A stretch of DNA of 64,000 bases from positions 10,771,265-10,835,264 of the forward strand of contig NC_053134.1 of the NCBI RefSeq assembly GCF_010015445.1, in the 5' to 3' direction. Under the pieces are notes generated by a model. That model was given only the letters and a program-made list of their open reading frames with translations, was not told the origin of the DNA and made no database searches. Below, piece by piece: positions 23,154 to 36,362 of this stretch. Origin of the DNA: Perca fluviatilis (taxonomy: Eukaryota; Chordata; Actinopteri; Perciformes; Percidae). Position numbers and translations under genes: made by a program. The first letter of the stretch is position 1, and each line of letters begins with the position of its first letter.

Positions 23154-24584
23154 AGGATAGCAACAAGGCTGATAGACACAGAATAGGACACAGGCAGTTT
23201 GTGTTACTGCAGCTTGCGTCAGTGCAATCACGTAACTTGTGATGAACAGCAAACAAAGAGCAGAAGTGATAGATGAACACTGGCAGGCTTCACTGACTAA
23301 ATGCTGGAACATTAGTGTTCGCCTGCTGTATAAACAGCATATGTCACTGCACTCCAGATAATAGATAATATTGTATGGAGCTGTGGCTTCCATTATTAAA
23401 GGGTGTCTTTAATCGCACACGTAGAGTTGTTTGTTCTACCAGCTCCAGAAGAGACTATTTTTTTTTTTTTTAAAGACATAGCAGACCTTGGGTGCAAAGA
23501 ATTAGAATATCTAATCAAATGGTTGAAAGTTTTAGTGAGAGTGAAAACATACACGAAGGATGGATCTTCTTCAGCATCATATATGTAAAGGGATTGATCA
23601 TATAATGTGTGAAAACCTCTGTTACTCCACATGAAGGTTATCAGTGACTCCAACTACACTGATACAAAAAGACAGGCCAGCTTGTGTGTGTGTGTGTGTG
23701 TGTGTGTGCGCACTGTAAACCCAGATTTAGTTGTAATTAAACTTACTAACTTATTCTTTCATTTTTTTGTTAAAGACCATATTAATTACTAAATTACATT
23801 AGTCATTTGTAATAATCAGTGTTAGTATGCAGTGCACAGATCTTATTAAGCAGAAACAACTAAGGACCTTAAGTTTCTGTATGGGAGGGGCGGGGTCGCT
23901 TGTGCAAAGGCTCATGGGAAAGAAATATGTTACAGTTTCTGTCCTAGTTAAAGTGTGTTTAAATAATTTTCTGGTTATGTTTTGGCTGCACATTTATGTT
24001 ATCTGGGTTTAGTTTTGCATGGTTGATTTAGGGTTTATGTCTATCTACATTTATTGTTGCACCATGACCGAGACCCAGGTGGAGACTGATGGGATCTGGG
24101 CAGCAATGACTCTTCTTTAACAAAATGATAGTCAGTAACTCTTTGTGCTGAGTGAACGTTGTTGCGTTGCATGATACATGATACAATTTTCAATGTCAAT
24201 GTTGCAGCTTTTTCTTTCTGTCTTTTGGAACAAATGTGTTCAATACATTGTTCTTAAAATTATAATTGTTATAAAGAAAAAAACATTTATATGAACAAAT
24301 TATATCTGTAGTACTGGATAGTAGCTCACTGTTTTCATTTCTGTGATGTTTCATTTGCATGTTTAATGTAAAGGTATAGTAAGTCAAGTTAATTTAATAC
24401 ACTTTGTCACATATTTAGCGAATATCTCCTCACCATCACCTCGCTCTCTATTTTCTTTGTGCACTGAGGAAAAATCTGGTGTTAATACACCGCCCTGGTC
24501 ATGTTAATGCAAAACAATAGTTTTTTTTAGCAGTTGAGTTCAATTATCAACAATCTTCGCACAACATGCTTACTGCACCTTTAA
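23153..24584. other. Non-coding interval
   Basis: Holds a short TG array (23682-23708) and a poly-T run (23458-23471). The stretch about 24395-24582, ending TTACTGCACCTTTAAG, resembles a repeat end but could not be delimited. Confidence 0.35.
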
Positions 24585-25135
24585 GGCTATGTTCACACTT
24601 GGCGTCTTTTTTTACAAGAAAAAGTTGACTAGGGCACTATTTTTAGTAAAAAAAAAAAGCTGGCAGTGTTTCGGTTCCAAAAAGCAGCCGATAAACAGCT
24701 ACTGCTGCAGTATCCTAGAGCACTATGTGGAACGGTGCTAACATGAGATAAAACAAAGTGGTGGAGCGAGCTAGAGAAAGAACAGAGAAAGAGAGCGTTG
24801 CTACCAAAGTTACATAAAACGAAGCGAGTTCCGTGTACAGGGAGTACCCGGTCATATAACTCGCTGTACTCCGACTCCATTTTTTCTTGTTATGAAAATG
24901 ACAGGTCTCGCTACTCCGCTTGTCATTGGTCGAATGTCCAAAAAGTGCTTGACGTAGGGCGTTTTCAGGATAGTTGAACGTTTCACAAAGATGCCCTGAG
25001 CTGCAGAAAAAAAGTTGGCGGTGGCGTTAAAAAAAAAAGCTTACGACTTTTTTGAAAAGCTGTTTTACTCCATAGGATTATAATGTAAAACTGATGCTGG
25101 CAGCTTAAAAAAAGACGTCAACTGTGAAAATAGCC
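24585..25135. mobile_element. Non-autonomous DNA transposon with about 30-bp terminal inverted repeats
   Basis: The left end GGCTATGTTCACACTTGGCG matches the reverse complement of the right end, GGCTATTTTCACAGTTGACG, with few mismatches, and both continue into TCTTTTTTT. The 551-bp body contains further A-rich motifs but no transposase. The left end abuts TTAA; the right flank (TAAC) does not clearly match, so the superfamily is open. Confidence 0.75.
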
Positions 25136-25289
25136 TAACAGGCTTATTTTAGACAACATGACTCCAGAAAAAAATTATTTATGTTTACTAGTGACTTTTG
25201 GTAATGACTACTAATGTAAACTTGATTTGTCTTCTGCATCAACTTACTGCTCTGTGTTAATACAACTTGACCTGTTAAGTTTCACCTTA

Positions 25290-25326
<37 letters not shown>

Positions 25327-26781
25327 TGTTACAAATATATCATAGTCCATGTGTCTTTCATCCCTGCTAGCTTTTTATGCTTTTTATGGTTCACTGACTT
25401 TCCTATTCTGAGTTGACGATGACAGACTGAATGTGCTGCCCTGAGGAATTATGCTGCCTTCAGGTAACTGTTGGAAATGCCACCATTACTATTTTAGCAT
25501 GGATAGACACTCATGATTGGACAGTCTAGAGCTGTTTTATGTATGTCTAGAACAACATGTTTTTGTCTTCAAAGAAACAAGTCTCTGAGATAGTGAGGAA
25601 AACAGACACATGAACTCCAACAAAGGATGATAGAGAGGGAAACGGTAACATAATGGACGTTGTATCATCGTTCCATTTTGATCCAGAATCGTTGAGCCTG
25701 ACTGTGCGATTACTGTGGGGACAGACATGCGTCAGTTGTGTTATCAATACACTCTATCCCATTCACGTGTGTGTTTGTGTTTACATAACCCACTCAGCTA
25801 CCATTTTCAAAACCGTGTTTATCTCGGACATTGCTGCCTACTTCCCACACAGCTGAATAATAATGGAGCTATAGGCCTGAATTACATTAAGATGCTTCCT
25901 AAAAAGCATTAAATGTATTCCCAGAATATATTAAGTGGGGTGGAATAACAACAAAAACTCATCCAAATGAAAAAACACAATTATTTTGAATTGTGAATGT
26001 TGTATCATGACTTTGTGAAGTTTTTAGTCAATCCTTTTGGTAACTCTCACTGGAGTTGCAGTGGGTGAGAACTCATCTTTGAGTTATCTTTATTTTATTT
26101 TTTATTTTAATATACTGAGTCTTATTTCCTTCCTTTAAGCTTCGAATTTTAGTGTTCGATATTAGATTTTAACATTAAAACATCTGGAAATAACTGGTGT
26201 TTATTTGGAATATTGAAAGTGAGAAAATCTGATTTAAAAAATGTAATTTGCAACACCATGTGTTTGCATTGCAAATAACTGTAGTTGAACCATTTCTGCT
26301 TGTGTCGTTTTTCGTTTCACGTAAGTGGATTTTCTTTTTTATCTGAGCTCTTTTCTATTTTAAAAGGAGCTTTTTAAGCCTAAACCTATGTGACTGTTGT
26401 TTTCTAACAGCAAAACATCAACATTTGGGTGTGTTTCAGGTGTTTGGGGGACATATCATAATGATGATTTATAATTATGATTTTGTTTGAACACAGATGT
26501 TTAAAAAAAACAACAACAACAAATTTTTCAGTAAAATTGATTAAACCCCAAAGCCTTATTTTTGTTAAATATTTATAAATAAGCAAACTTCACAATTGAC
26601 CCCATAATCTTAGCTGGCATACATATGTATAACCCCACAGGCACAAATAGGCGCTCTCGTCCTCCTGGGTCTGTGCGTAATCACAGATTATACAACCAGC
26701 CATGCAGGAGGTTACCATGTTCCACAGGCAGTTTACCACCAGCTGTCTGTGTCTTAGTTTGTATGTGTATATGTAGTGTGC

Positions 26782-26812
<31 letters not shown>

Positions 26813-27108
26813 CCAATTCAAACAACTGTTTAAAAAGTGGATTGCATCCAGGCAAAGTTTTTTTGTGTGCAAGTGACATTTGATTTTCAAATGTTTGACC
26901 TTTGCGATTGTAGCGTCATCAACATGTGAAAGTGGATGTGACTGTCAACAGGGAGCCAGCAATTTTCTGTGAATCCATCCAGAGACATGGCCTCCCAGGC
27001 GGAGAACCACGCTTGAGAACGCCTCACAAATCTCACCAGCTGTCTATATTATCTGTCTGTCTGTGCCCAAGGCATCAATGTTAACTGTTTCTGCTGCAGC
27101 AGTCCTTG
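25136..27108. other. Non-coding interval with TG tracts
   Basis: Contains (TG)17 at 25292-25325 and a TG tract at 26785-26812. No exon recognised. Confidence 0.4.
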
Positions 27109-27221
27109 TGTTTGTCAACAATACTTTGGGCAATTCCATGCTTTCTTATAATACAAGTTGTTTTTTTTTCTTTTTTTTGTGCATAGAAGAAAAAACCACC
27201 TTGATACTATATTTTAGTTAG
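27109..27221 (+). repeat. Left arm of a 113/114-bp inverted repeat
   Basis: It begins TGTTTGTCAACAATACTTTG and ends ATACTATATTTTAGTTAG, with a T9-C-T8 run in the middle. Its reverse complement recurs at 28957-29070 with two substitutions and one single-base length difference. Confidence 0.95.
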
Positions 27222-28956
27222 TCATTTTAACACATTATCAATGAGGTATCTTCATATTCCATTCCAGTGCTTTTAGAAATTGTCATTATAAGCTGGTTCA
27301 TTTCAGAGGATTGAGCACTTCCAGTGAGGATCTGAGTAGCTTTGCGAAATGATTGCTGTCATTTCATAAGTGGAGAGGGTTTAACACTTAAAATAATCCA
27401 CGGATGCATCTGCATCTTTTATGTCACAACTTTTCTTTTTATTTCTGTCCCTGGGCAACCGATGTCATCTGACTCACCACAGGTTTATGCTACACGAAAA
27501 GGACACCTGTCACCACTCTGTCTCGAAAGCATCCTTTCTGAAAGCAAATGCATGTCAGCGACACATTATACTCCAGGACAGTTATATCATGTTGTGGTGT
27601 CAAAAGACAGTGTGATGTGTGCTGCAGTATAGCATATTTACCTCATCAGTGACGATTGCTGCGTGGGATTGAGGCTACTGTCATGCTGTTGCCATGACAT
27701 CTGGAATCCACAAAAAGATTCTGGCGTGTTTGATGCGAAAATGGGAGTGAGGCCTGTTGACAGATAACACACTTGGGCATAAAAGATGCACAGTCAAAGA
27801 CATACACAGACGTGAGCACATTTTATCTTAGATAAAAGGGAGATAATAATCCCAGTGATTGCTTTCATGAAAACATACTGAGTGATTAAACAACATTTAC
27901 AACAGAGCGCTGTCAGGTAACCAATCTGTGCGCATCCCCACAGCAGCTGATGACAGATGGAGTGGCTTTCAGTCCAACTTTGTGTCAAAAAAAAACATTC
28001 CCGGTCCATCATTGCAGGAGTTTTCAGATCTCTCCTGACAAATCTCTTGGATTCTGTCAGTAAATATTTCATAATGGGGGAGGTATGGAAATGTGATGAG
28101 AAAAATGTTGCATAAACCCATTTCAGTGCCCCAATAGAGGCTATAAAACTGGGGAACTGAGTAATAGCTTTAAGGGACCTTTGGGAAGAAAGAAAGGAAA
28201 ATAGGAAAACAGTGAACAACACATGATGACTGACACAAGACTGATGTCAAATCAAGATTTTAAAAATCGCAAACGTGAAACGCATAAAAAAGCAAACATG
28301 CAGACTGTGGGTGCTTTTATATACATTGTAGGATGACAACATGTTTCTGTAGATTCCTAAAGATTTGAATGGAGTGTATATGTGTTCTATGTTTCATGAA
28401 GCTAGCAGCCAGGTACGCAGACATCTCATGATACAGAGTGTGTAATGAGGGGGGACACCTCTTCATGGATTTTAAAATGCACACACTGTCCCACAGGAGT
28501 TCTATACACTCAGCATAAAGAACAGGATTTATATAAAATGCTCTTTTTGTGAAAAAAAGGAGGATTTTTTTCAGAGCTGATTCAACAAAGGAAAAGGGAG
28601 CATTTGGATAAAAATGACAGCGGTAAAGGAGGAAAAGGCAAGGAAGTTAAATGCAGCACACTGCCTGTGAACAATTCCACAGTAAAAACAGTATGACGCA
28701 CCTTTTTGACAACATTGTTAAAGCCCTCAGTGGGATAGAATGGGTTTGATCGGCTTTAAAGCAACCACTGTCAGGCGGTTGTCATGGTAATCTGTGCAGG
28801 ACCACCACCTTTGAGAGACATTGACCTGCCCCAGTTTGCAGCCACATGACTGTGCTCGGCAGGATAATAGGTTTACTGGACCCCCACTGGTGTTGTGTTT
28901 TCAGTTCTCACTAAGGATTTGAACATATGCTGTGGCAGGGATTGTTTCCAAGCAAG
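27222..28956. other. 1.7-kb interior between the inverted repeat arms
   Basis: No transposase-like or other protein-like reading frame is visible. The base composition resembles the surroundings. It may be the body of a non-autonomous element, or ordinary DNA trapped between inverted copies. Confidence 0.4.
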
Positions 28957-29070
28957 CTAACTAAAATATAGTATCAAGGTGGTTTTTTCTTCTATGCACA
29001 AAAAAAAGAAAAAAAACACAACTTGTATTATAAGAAAGCATGGAAGTGCCCAAAGTATTGTTGACAAACA
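28957..29070 (-). repeat. Right arm of a 113/114-bp inverted repeat
   Basis: Reverse complement of 27109-27221 at about 97% identity. Similarity stops abruptly on both sides, and no target-site duplication joins the outer flanks. Confidence 0.95.
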
Positions 29071-29984
29071 GAAATTATAATGGCACTACGAAGAATATAA
29101 GACAAAAAACTAAAGAGGTCCACAAAAATGAGTGTCACATCCACTTAGCGTTCAATGAAGAAGACAACAGTAACACATTACAAGAAACAAGAGAAAGGCA
29201 TGAGAACATCTGAAAGTAAAATTCTCTTATTAAAACTCAGTTTATAGTTTGATCTAAGTCTTTAGAGAGTTTTATGGATGTATTGGAGGGTACAAAAATG
29301 GGAACACTGAGGCTGGATACTGGCTTCCTGAAATGTCCTACAAATAAGACATCTTTGTATTTGGTACTTTTGTCTGTCTCTATAACACACCCACAGGTCT
29401 GCTTGTTTTACCAATATATTGTAACCCATGATGTGAGAGGAGGAATAGGTTTTGACTGCAGGCAGAGTAATGAAAAGGTATTCTATTTTCAGTACAAAAT
29501 CCTTATTTTGCAGTGTACATTCAACCTACAGATAAGGAGGCCATGACATGAAGGCTGGGCTCGGACTGACTTCTTCTCTCTTCCTCTTTTGATTTCTTAA
29601 GATTTTCTTCTGCCCTTTCAAACAAAACAGTGCCATGTTTATTTAACTCCTTTCGTCAAGGCATTCCTGGGGTAACAATGCATGTTCAATTGGTTTCATA
29701 TGAACTTGTCTCAATAACAAGTGTCTCCCATATTTTGACTCCCCAAGCCTACATTGTGTCTACTGCCTTGTAGTTCCGATGAGAAATAAATAGTTTGCCC
29801 ATGTGGTACAGGCCTATTCTTTAACAAACACACACAACAAACACAATCTGCTGCTGTAATCAGCTGTTGTCTTACCCAACCGGCCCTCAATTTTGGCACA
29901 GTTTGGATGCATACAGTTGTTTGTACCAGACAGATTTAGCTGAGGGGATTAGAGGTAAAACCTCGACAAATTAGGCCAGGTAGG
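29071..29984. other. Non-coding interval
   Basis: No exon or recognised repeat. Confidence 0.35.
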
Positions 29985-30240
29985 CACCATTCATAGAAAT
30001 AGAATGAGAGTAGAACAGACGTTGAACTGTTTGCCGTGGTCATTTTAGTTCAAGAGAAAATGGCGCTCAGCACTGTGCATTGACCATAGAAATAAGAATG
30101 ATTTAGCCCGCTGCTATGGCCACAATTCTTTGCAATGGCAATTGTACACATGAAAATGGCTGCTGCTCTGACCATCCTGCTATGTTGATTTGAATGGGAG
30201 TGTCCAATCTACTCTCATTCTATTTCTATGGCGTCAATTT
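29985..30240. mobile_element. Small MITE-like repeat with ATAGAAATAGAATGAGAGTAG ends
   Basis: CATAGAAATAGAATGAGAG near 29990 is repeated in inverted orientation at 30213-30235 (over 20 bases, nearly perfect). Between them a further CCATAGAAATAAGAATGA copy occurs. The exact ends and any target duplication are unresolved. Confidence 0.5.
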
Positions 30241-30612
30241 CAACACATTTATTAAGAATATTCAAACCTTGGACTAGATTTTAAGAATCCATCACCCAGC
30301 TCATCTTTTACAGGAGAGGGATTAAGGGTGGTTTCTGATTATTGATTATCTCCCTTTTCCAATGTATGTTCTGTCCTGTTTTTAAAGGCTTTTAATCTAA
30401 GAAGGATTTAGCACAATTTCTACTGTAACTACAGCAGAACTAGCAAAGTGGAACATTGTTCAGTATTTATGCTGTTTTCCGTAATTCCCTTCTATGCCCC
30501 TATTTATTTGGTAATTGTAAACCGAACCAGATTCTCTACTGAACGCAGAGAAACCAAACTGATATCAACGCTCCATCAAAATCCTGGGAAGACCGCAACC
30601 AAGCCGAACCCC

Positions 30613-30873
30613 TAAAGCTGCCTACACATTACAAGAGTTAAAACCACGAACTGGGCAAAGAGCACAGCGGCAAACGCAGCGTACACGTCATCATTGCTTC
30701 TGGTTTTGGTCAGCGGCAAAGTGGTCAAAGTTGAAATAATTTGAACTTTAAAGGCAGCACTCGGGCCAAGGGTAGCGCTTCCTCCGAGTTGTCTTCACCT
30801 CTCTCCCCATAGGAAAACAATAGCACAGCCAGCGCAGAGCGGTTTTACCACGGATCATGTGTAGGCGGCTTAA
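30613..30873. mobile_element. MITE with about 33-bp imperfect terminal inverted repeats
   Basis: The left end TAAAGCTGCCTACACATTAC is mirrored by the right end, which read inward is TTAAGCCGCCTACACATGAT, and both lead into TTAAAACCA/GTAAAACC. The 261-bp body is CG-containing and non-coding. This GCTGCCTACACA-ended repeat looks like a DNA-transposon derivative. Confidence 0.65.
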
Positions 30874-32564
30874 ATGTTGGATCTGCAGCATATAATGGTG
30901 TCAAACTTTACAATAATGTACAAAAAGTAGGATTCAGTAGTGTGTTTTGTCCCAAAGGTCTTTCCTTGGGGTCATTAAAAACTATGAAATACTTTACATG
31001 AGAGAATTTACATTACACTAACATTTAAAAGTTAAATGCCCTTGAGTTCCCCTGATCTGTGTAGCATATGCATTTCTTTTTACTACATTTGTGTTTACTA
31101 TTTAAAGCAATTTATAGTATTTAATGACTTACAACACCATGCATAAGTGAAAATGTGAGACCAAGGCCGGGTTTATTTTTCAGGAACACCACATCTGTGG
31201 TTAATAGAAATACACTTTAAAGGACTTCTTGTTGAAATCAAAAATAAAGTAAAATATATATTTTTTTAAATCTTTGATGCCATACAGCTACTATCTACAC
31301 CCTTCTAGATGTTAAAACACCTACTTGTGTTGATCTGTAGGTCAGCTTTTGAGTCTGCACCCATAGGAAAAGGTAGATTTCTCATATAACTTATGTTTGA
31401 CTTATTAAAGTCTTTCTGACATGAAAGTACTATCTCGCAGGCCTTTGTAGGCTAATCCCCCCTTACTTTAGGGAAATGAGAAGAGGAGAAGGGGGGCATG
31501 CAAGAAGCAAAACAGACCCATGAAGTTCTGAAACACGACAGGAGGACTCAGACCTAATCAGTGAATGCAAATGCCATCCCCGAACCAGCCTTGGGTGCTG
31601 CCGTGACTATGGATGCCGAGAATGTGTGGAACTAATCCTTAGGATTTGGTATCCTTTCCCCCGCCCTTCCCTTCTGCTTTAAACTACTTTCCCCATCTCC
31701 CTTGCCTGTCTTGCTGCACCAATTTTCTTCACATTTGATTTTCATGTTTATTTACAATTGCAACCCGTGACCTTCTTTCCATTAATCTGTTCAGCGGTTC
31801 CTGCTCGCTTCCACCAATTTCCCATCCGCTTATATTTCCAACAGTTTGATTGCTAGCCTGTTGTCATTTCACTTGTCACTCACTGCTTCCTACTTTTTCC
31901 CCTGCCTCCTCACTCATTATCTCCATCCGCTATCCTTCTTCCCCTGTGGTGACTTCAGTGTAAGTCCCTGCTGCACTTCCACTTTCCTGTTCTCTTTCCC
32001 ACCCTCCTCTAGTTCTTCCCTCGTTCTCTCTCCTATGGTACCATGATGAACATACTCTGGCTCACACTGGCAGAGTCCTGAAGTTCATTTGCAGCTCTGC
32101 AGCAGACTCCACTGAAGCATTTCGTGGGTCATGACTTTGACTTTGGAAGAACAGCGCTACTATGGCAACTAGGTATGAGGTTGAGTTAGCACCTCCACCT
32201 TAGTCCATAAACAAAGACAAGATTGTTTAAGAAGAGGCCAGGTAGGGTTAGAGTTTGAGATTTTATGATATTTTGTGGCCAGTAAGTACTATCACCATCG
32301 GCAGATGTGCAGTATAAAGATTATAGCCACATAATAGAGTTTCTTTTTAGCAATGGTGGAGTGGGACTGTGGAGGTGGTATGTGGTTATGATTTTGGGGA
32401 CACAAACATTCCTGCTCAGGACCACCCAAGGCTTTAGTCTGGCACTGGGCTTCAGCTTGTTTTGTCATAAAATGCTTCATTTCTTTCTACTTTTTTTAAA
32501 ATTATTTTTTTATTTGTTTTTACAAAAGATCAATCTTCATTACATTTTCATTGTTTAGCCATGC
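30874..32564. other. Non-coding interval
   Basis: Includes a pyrimidine-rich stretch around 31650-32035. No exon recognised. Confidence 0.35.
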
Positions 32565-32775
32565 TAGTAACGTTGGTGTGCCGGTCCACCACTTTGGTCC
32601 CGTCAACTACAACTACTAAATGGCTCCAAATTTTGAGACATTCATAGTTCGCAGAGGATGAACCCTACTGAATTTGGTAAGCAGGTCACATCTTTAACTT
32701 ATTCTGTTAAATATCTCATCATCAGATGGATTGGCACCACCTTTTGTAGAGACATTCATTAGTGACTTTGGAGAT
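32565..32775 (-). repeat. Interspersed repeat, ACCAAAGTGGT family, minus-strand copy
   Basis: Contains GGTCCACCACTTTGGTCCC, AGAGGATGAACCCTACTGAA and GTAGAGACATTCATTAGTGA. Read on the minus strand these match the end seen in plus-strand copies at 45555-45685 (GGACCAAAGTGGTAGACCAA) and 51590-51965. Confidence 0.55.
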
Positions 32776-32779
32776 ATCC

Positions 32780-32991
32780 TAGTCTATATCCACGACGTTC
32801 CACTTCCGGAATTGCTCCGGTGCCACAGGAAATTCCGCCGGATGCATGTCTTTTCGCCGATATCTGTTTCCTTCCGCTTTCTTTGTGTTGGAATTTTAAA
32901 CTCCGGTGGATTCATGAGGACTATGATTAACTGCTCCTCTGCAGGGTAAATCCAGACAGCTAGCTAGACTATCTGTCCATTCTGAGTTTTC
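32780..32991 (+). mobile_element. Partial copy of the TAGTCT element
   Basis: Starts TAGTCTATATCCACGACGTT and ends TTCTGAGTTTTCT. It matches 41180-41366 in the same orientation and the reverse complement of the 10026 end of the fuller copy at 9614-10026. An ACCAAAGTGGT-family repeat lies immediately to its left. Confidence 0.7.
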
Positions 32992-35930
32992 TATGACGAT
33001 ATTAACATAAGCTAGGTAGCTAACTTAACGCTACATTAACAGGGGGTTTGACTACACAGCTAACAACACACATTGTGATAAATGCGCAACATTCAGTGTT
33101 TGGCTGATTTGCTCCCACAAATGGGCTTTTATTTTTCTTTGACGACACCAGCACTTTTCTGAACAGTTCAGAGTTTTTCAACTGGAAGCACTCGGTGCAG
33201 CTGCACAAAAAGATGCTGGTCAAAACTTCCATTCTCCCAATTCTTGGGTTTATGACCAAATGACTGCAAAACTAATGACAATCAGTCTCAGCTGTATTTT
33301 GTATAAAGGACACTGTGTAACCACCACTCTCTGCATGTTAGCATAAAGGTAGGTAAGAAAAAGGTTAATGTTATAGATAGATAGCTCTTGGCTGATGTTC
33401 TACTTTAGCTTCTAGAACAGCTGTAAATCTGAGAAATCTCCAACCTGTGGTCAGTAAAACTTGCAACCCTTTGCCCGTGGTTCCAGGAAAGACTGAAAAA
33501 TAGAAAGACTGCTAAATAGCCAGCCGGATCAACAAGGTTAAGCAATTGAACAATTGAGGCTGTTACATCACTTTTTAAATTAGGGAACATTGCACCAAGA
33601 TGAGGGTTACTATAGAAACACTAAAATGTCTGGGCTGAGTGGCCTCTTGCATCAAAGTCTGATTCAGCAAGATTAAATAAGTATATGCTGCTTGAACTGG
33701 AAAACAATCTGTTTCTCTGAAGGACCTTAATTGTTTAACTGTTCAGTGCATGTTTGTGTTTATGCTTCCCTGTGTGCAAGTTTAAGCAAGTGAATGACTG
33801 ATAGGGAGGGTGAGAAACACAGTACCAGTAAGTATTAGAGACATAATGTGGTAAGGGTAGGACCTTAAAATACCGGCTCAATCCTGAAGTTTTATGTTTT
33901 ACAGTTTTCCCCGGGAGAAATCGATTTGTGTTACATTACTTATTATATTACTTTTCCATGTCCCAAATTGGTGATGCACCTTCTTTTTCCTATTTTGTTT
34001 TATGATTCAAGTGCCTCAAAGTACTTGCAATACTTAAACCCTGAGTGAATACATTTCTCATCAAAATTGTAACACAACATCTGTGTTCAGCATGTCTCTG
34101 TAAACTGACCACGTGGGAAGATGTAACTCTAGGTTTCCTAATGCCTTAACAACAGATTTAGTCATAAACCCAAACCTACCTCTGTCCCAGAGACAATCCA
34201 ACAGCCTACGTGGTTGCTCTACCTTTTTTCGTCTGTCATATTTCGAGGCAGACAACTGGACTGTGACTCCTGCGTCCCAGTGGGCAGAATCTAGGTGGAA
34301 ACAGCAGAGTTTAAGTGGCGTTACCACAGAGACCGCTCTCTAAGTCTGCGGAGGTGAATGGAAGATTCCATGCACTCATGCTGACAGCACTGCTGTCAAA
34401 GCTTCGAGGTGGATATGGACGTGAGAGAAAACCGGAGCAATGACCATCTGACCTGGCCAACATTTATGAAATGTCTATCATGTTTTTCAGCTAATGTTTC
34501 ACTCCAACAATGTGTTTTGTTACTCAGTGTTAGTGTGTTATTGTCTTTTGGTTTTGCTTTCCAGGAAGAAGTAGTGGAGCAGTAGTGAATTGCCGTTTTG
34601 AGCTGGAAGAGGGTGACGATAATGGAATATCATTTTCCATGTATTCATCAGTGGAGAATGGCTTCCGTTTATGGCCGGGAGCAGCTTGCATGAAGCTACA
34701 ATGAAAATGGGAGCTGCATTAAATAATTTACAGCCAGTAATCAAGGCCGATTTCAATCATTCAAAACCGACCTTGACCTTGCATATCCTATTATCTACAG
34801 TTTGCACTGAACTGACACAAGTGAACGGAAATGAAATCATATTTGATTTAATAGAAACTAAAGCTGAATCATTTTCATGTCAGATTTAAATTTAAATTAA
34901 CTTTCTTGTCCAGATTTAAACCTTTTTTTTTAATTTCAATTTGTTGTACATCCTGGGACATTTGGCAATTACACTGTTGCCTAAGGGACATACCCAATTA
35001 ACACTTTATCACAAATTATTATTTATTACAATAATAAGAGGCATTTATCTTAAATGTGCATGTACACATGATACACATCATATATACAAAGCGGTAATCA
35101 TCACATCATCCTGGCCACAGAGGGAGAGTAATGCTCACCTTCAGATGTGACACAGAAATGCACACACTTTCCACGACTAAAATCCACATCATTACCACAT
35201 ACTGAGAATCGAAATATGTTATGCATGCATGATCATACAATTAGCATCATAGCCTGGCACTTCAACATGCAAAGCAGTCTTCTCTTGTATTCACAAGTGC
35301 AATCTGACTCTTATTTGCAGGCATACATGCATGCAAGAGCGTAGATGCACACCCACTTTCCACACAAGTACACATACACTTTTCTGCCCACATAGTGTAT
35401 AATGATAATAATTTGGTCCCCAAACAAGATTATTCACGCATCTTTCTTTTTTATGCATCCATCCTTTGCTGTCTTTCTGTGCTTCCCTAGATGGCTAAAC
35501 AGTGATTTTGTAAGACGGCTCATGTATTTCCGCTACTCGATTTACATTTTGTCAAGGTTTGTTTTTTGCATGTGAAAATATTGCTGGCAAGGTCTGTGGC
35601 ATTGTTGAGATGTTACAAACAAATGTAAATCATTGAAACAAAAAGTAGCTTTTTAAGAGCCTGAAAGCTTAAAAGAGAATGGAAGAAAAATACAGGTCAC
35701 TGTTATTTTTTTAAACTGATGAACATGATGCAAAACCTCCGTAAAAGTATTGTCATAATATTTCACCTTGTTTAGTCAGTTGCCCCCTTCATGCCCTACA
35801 TCTGTCAACTTGTTAAGAACACCATACTTCTGTCCCAGAAATGAGCCCGCCAAAGTAGGAGAGTGGGAGTGTGTCTGCATAGTAACAAGGCCTGCCAAAG
35901 CATGGAGAATAGTGCTGCATATGTGTCTGT

Positions 35931-35932
<2 letters not shown>
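32992..35932. other. Non-coding interval
   Basis: No supportable exon or clearly delimited repeat in about 2.9 kb. Confidence 0.35.

Positions 35933-35997
<65 letters not shown>
35933..35997 (+). repeat. (TG)n microsatellite ending in GCGCGCG, about 65 bp
   Basis: A TG tract that ends in an alternating GCGCGC run, a pure purine-pyrimidine alternation. Confidence 0.95.
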
Positions 35998-35998
<1 letters not shown>

Positions 35999-36214
35999 TA
36001 GTGTGTGATGACTGTCTGGTGTGGAGGCTATAGTCTGCAGGGGGTCTGTTCCTCTTCACTGGGCACAGCAATACAACAAAAACAACTCCTCCAATCAGCC
36101 AATCAGACAACACACTGCGGTGACCACCCATGCCCTGACAGTAATCTCACCAACACACACAGGCGCGCGCACACACACACTGACGCCTATGTCCACACTT
36201 AGTCAGAATGGATA

Positions 36215-36217
<3 letters not shown>

Positions 36218-36261
<44 letters not shown>
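36218..36261 (+). repeat. (CA)n microsatellite, about 44 bp
   Basis: An opposed CA tract 220 bp right of the TG tract, with shorter CA (36168-36181) and TG (36343-36362) tracts nearby. Confidence 0.95.
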
Positions 36262-36262
<1 letters not shown>

Positions 36263-36362
36263 TCACACACGCACAGAGTACGGCATGAAGTGCTAGAGGA
36301 CACACAGCAGAGACGTTCATGACACTATCTGACCTCATTTCAGTGTGTGTGTGTGTGTGTGT

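Noticed and set aside
27222..28956. A transposase gene between the 113-bp inverted arms
   Set aside because: The longest frames are about 90-140 codons and show no catalytic motif pattern.
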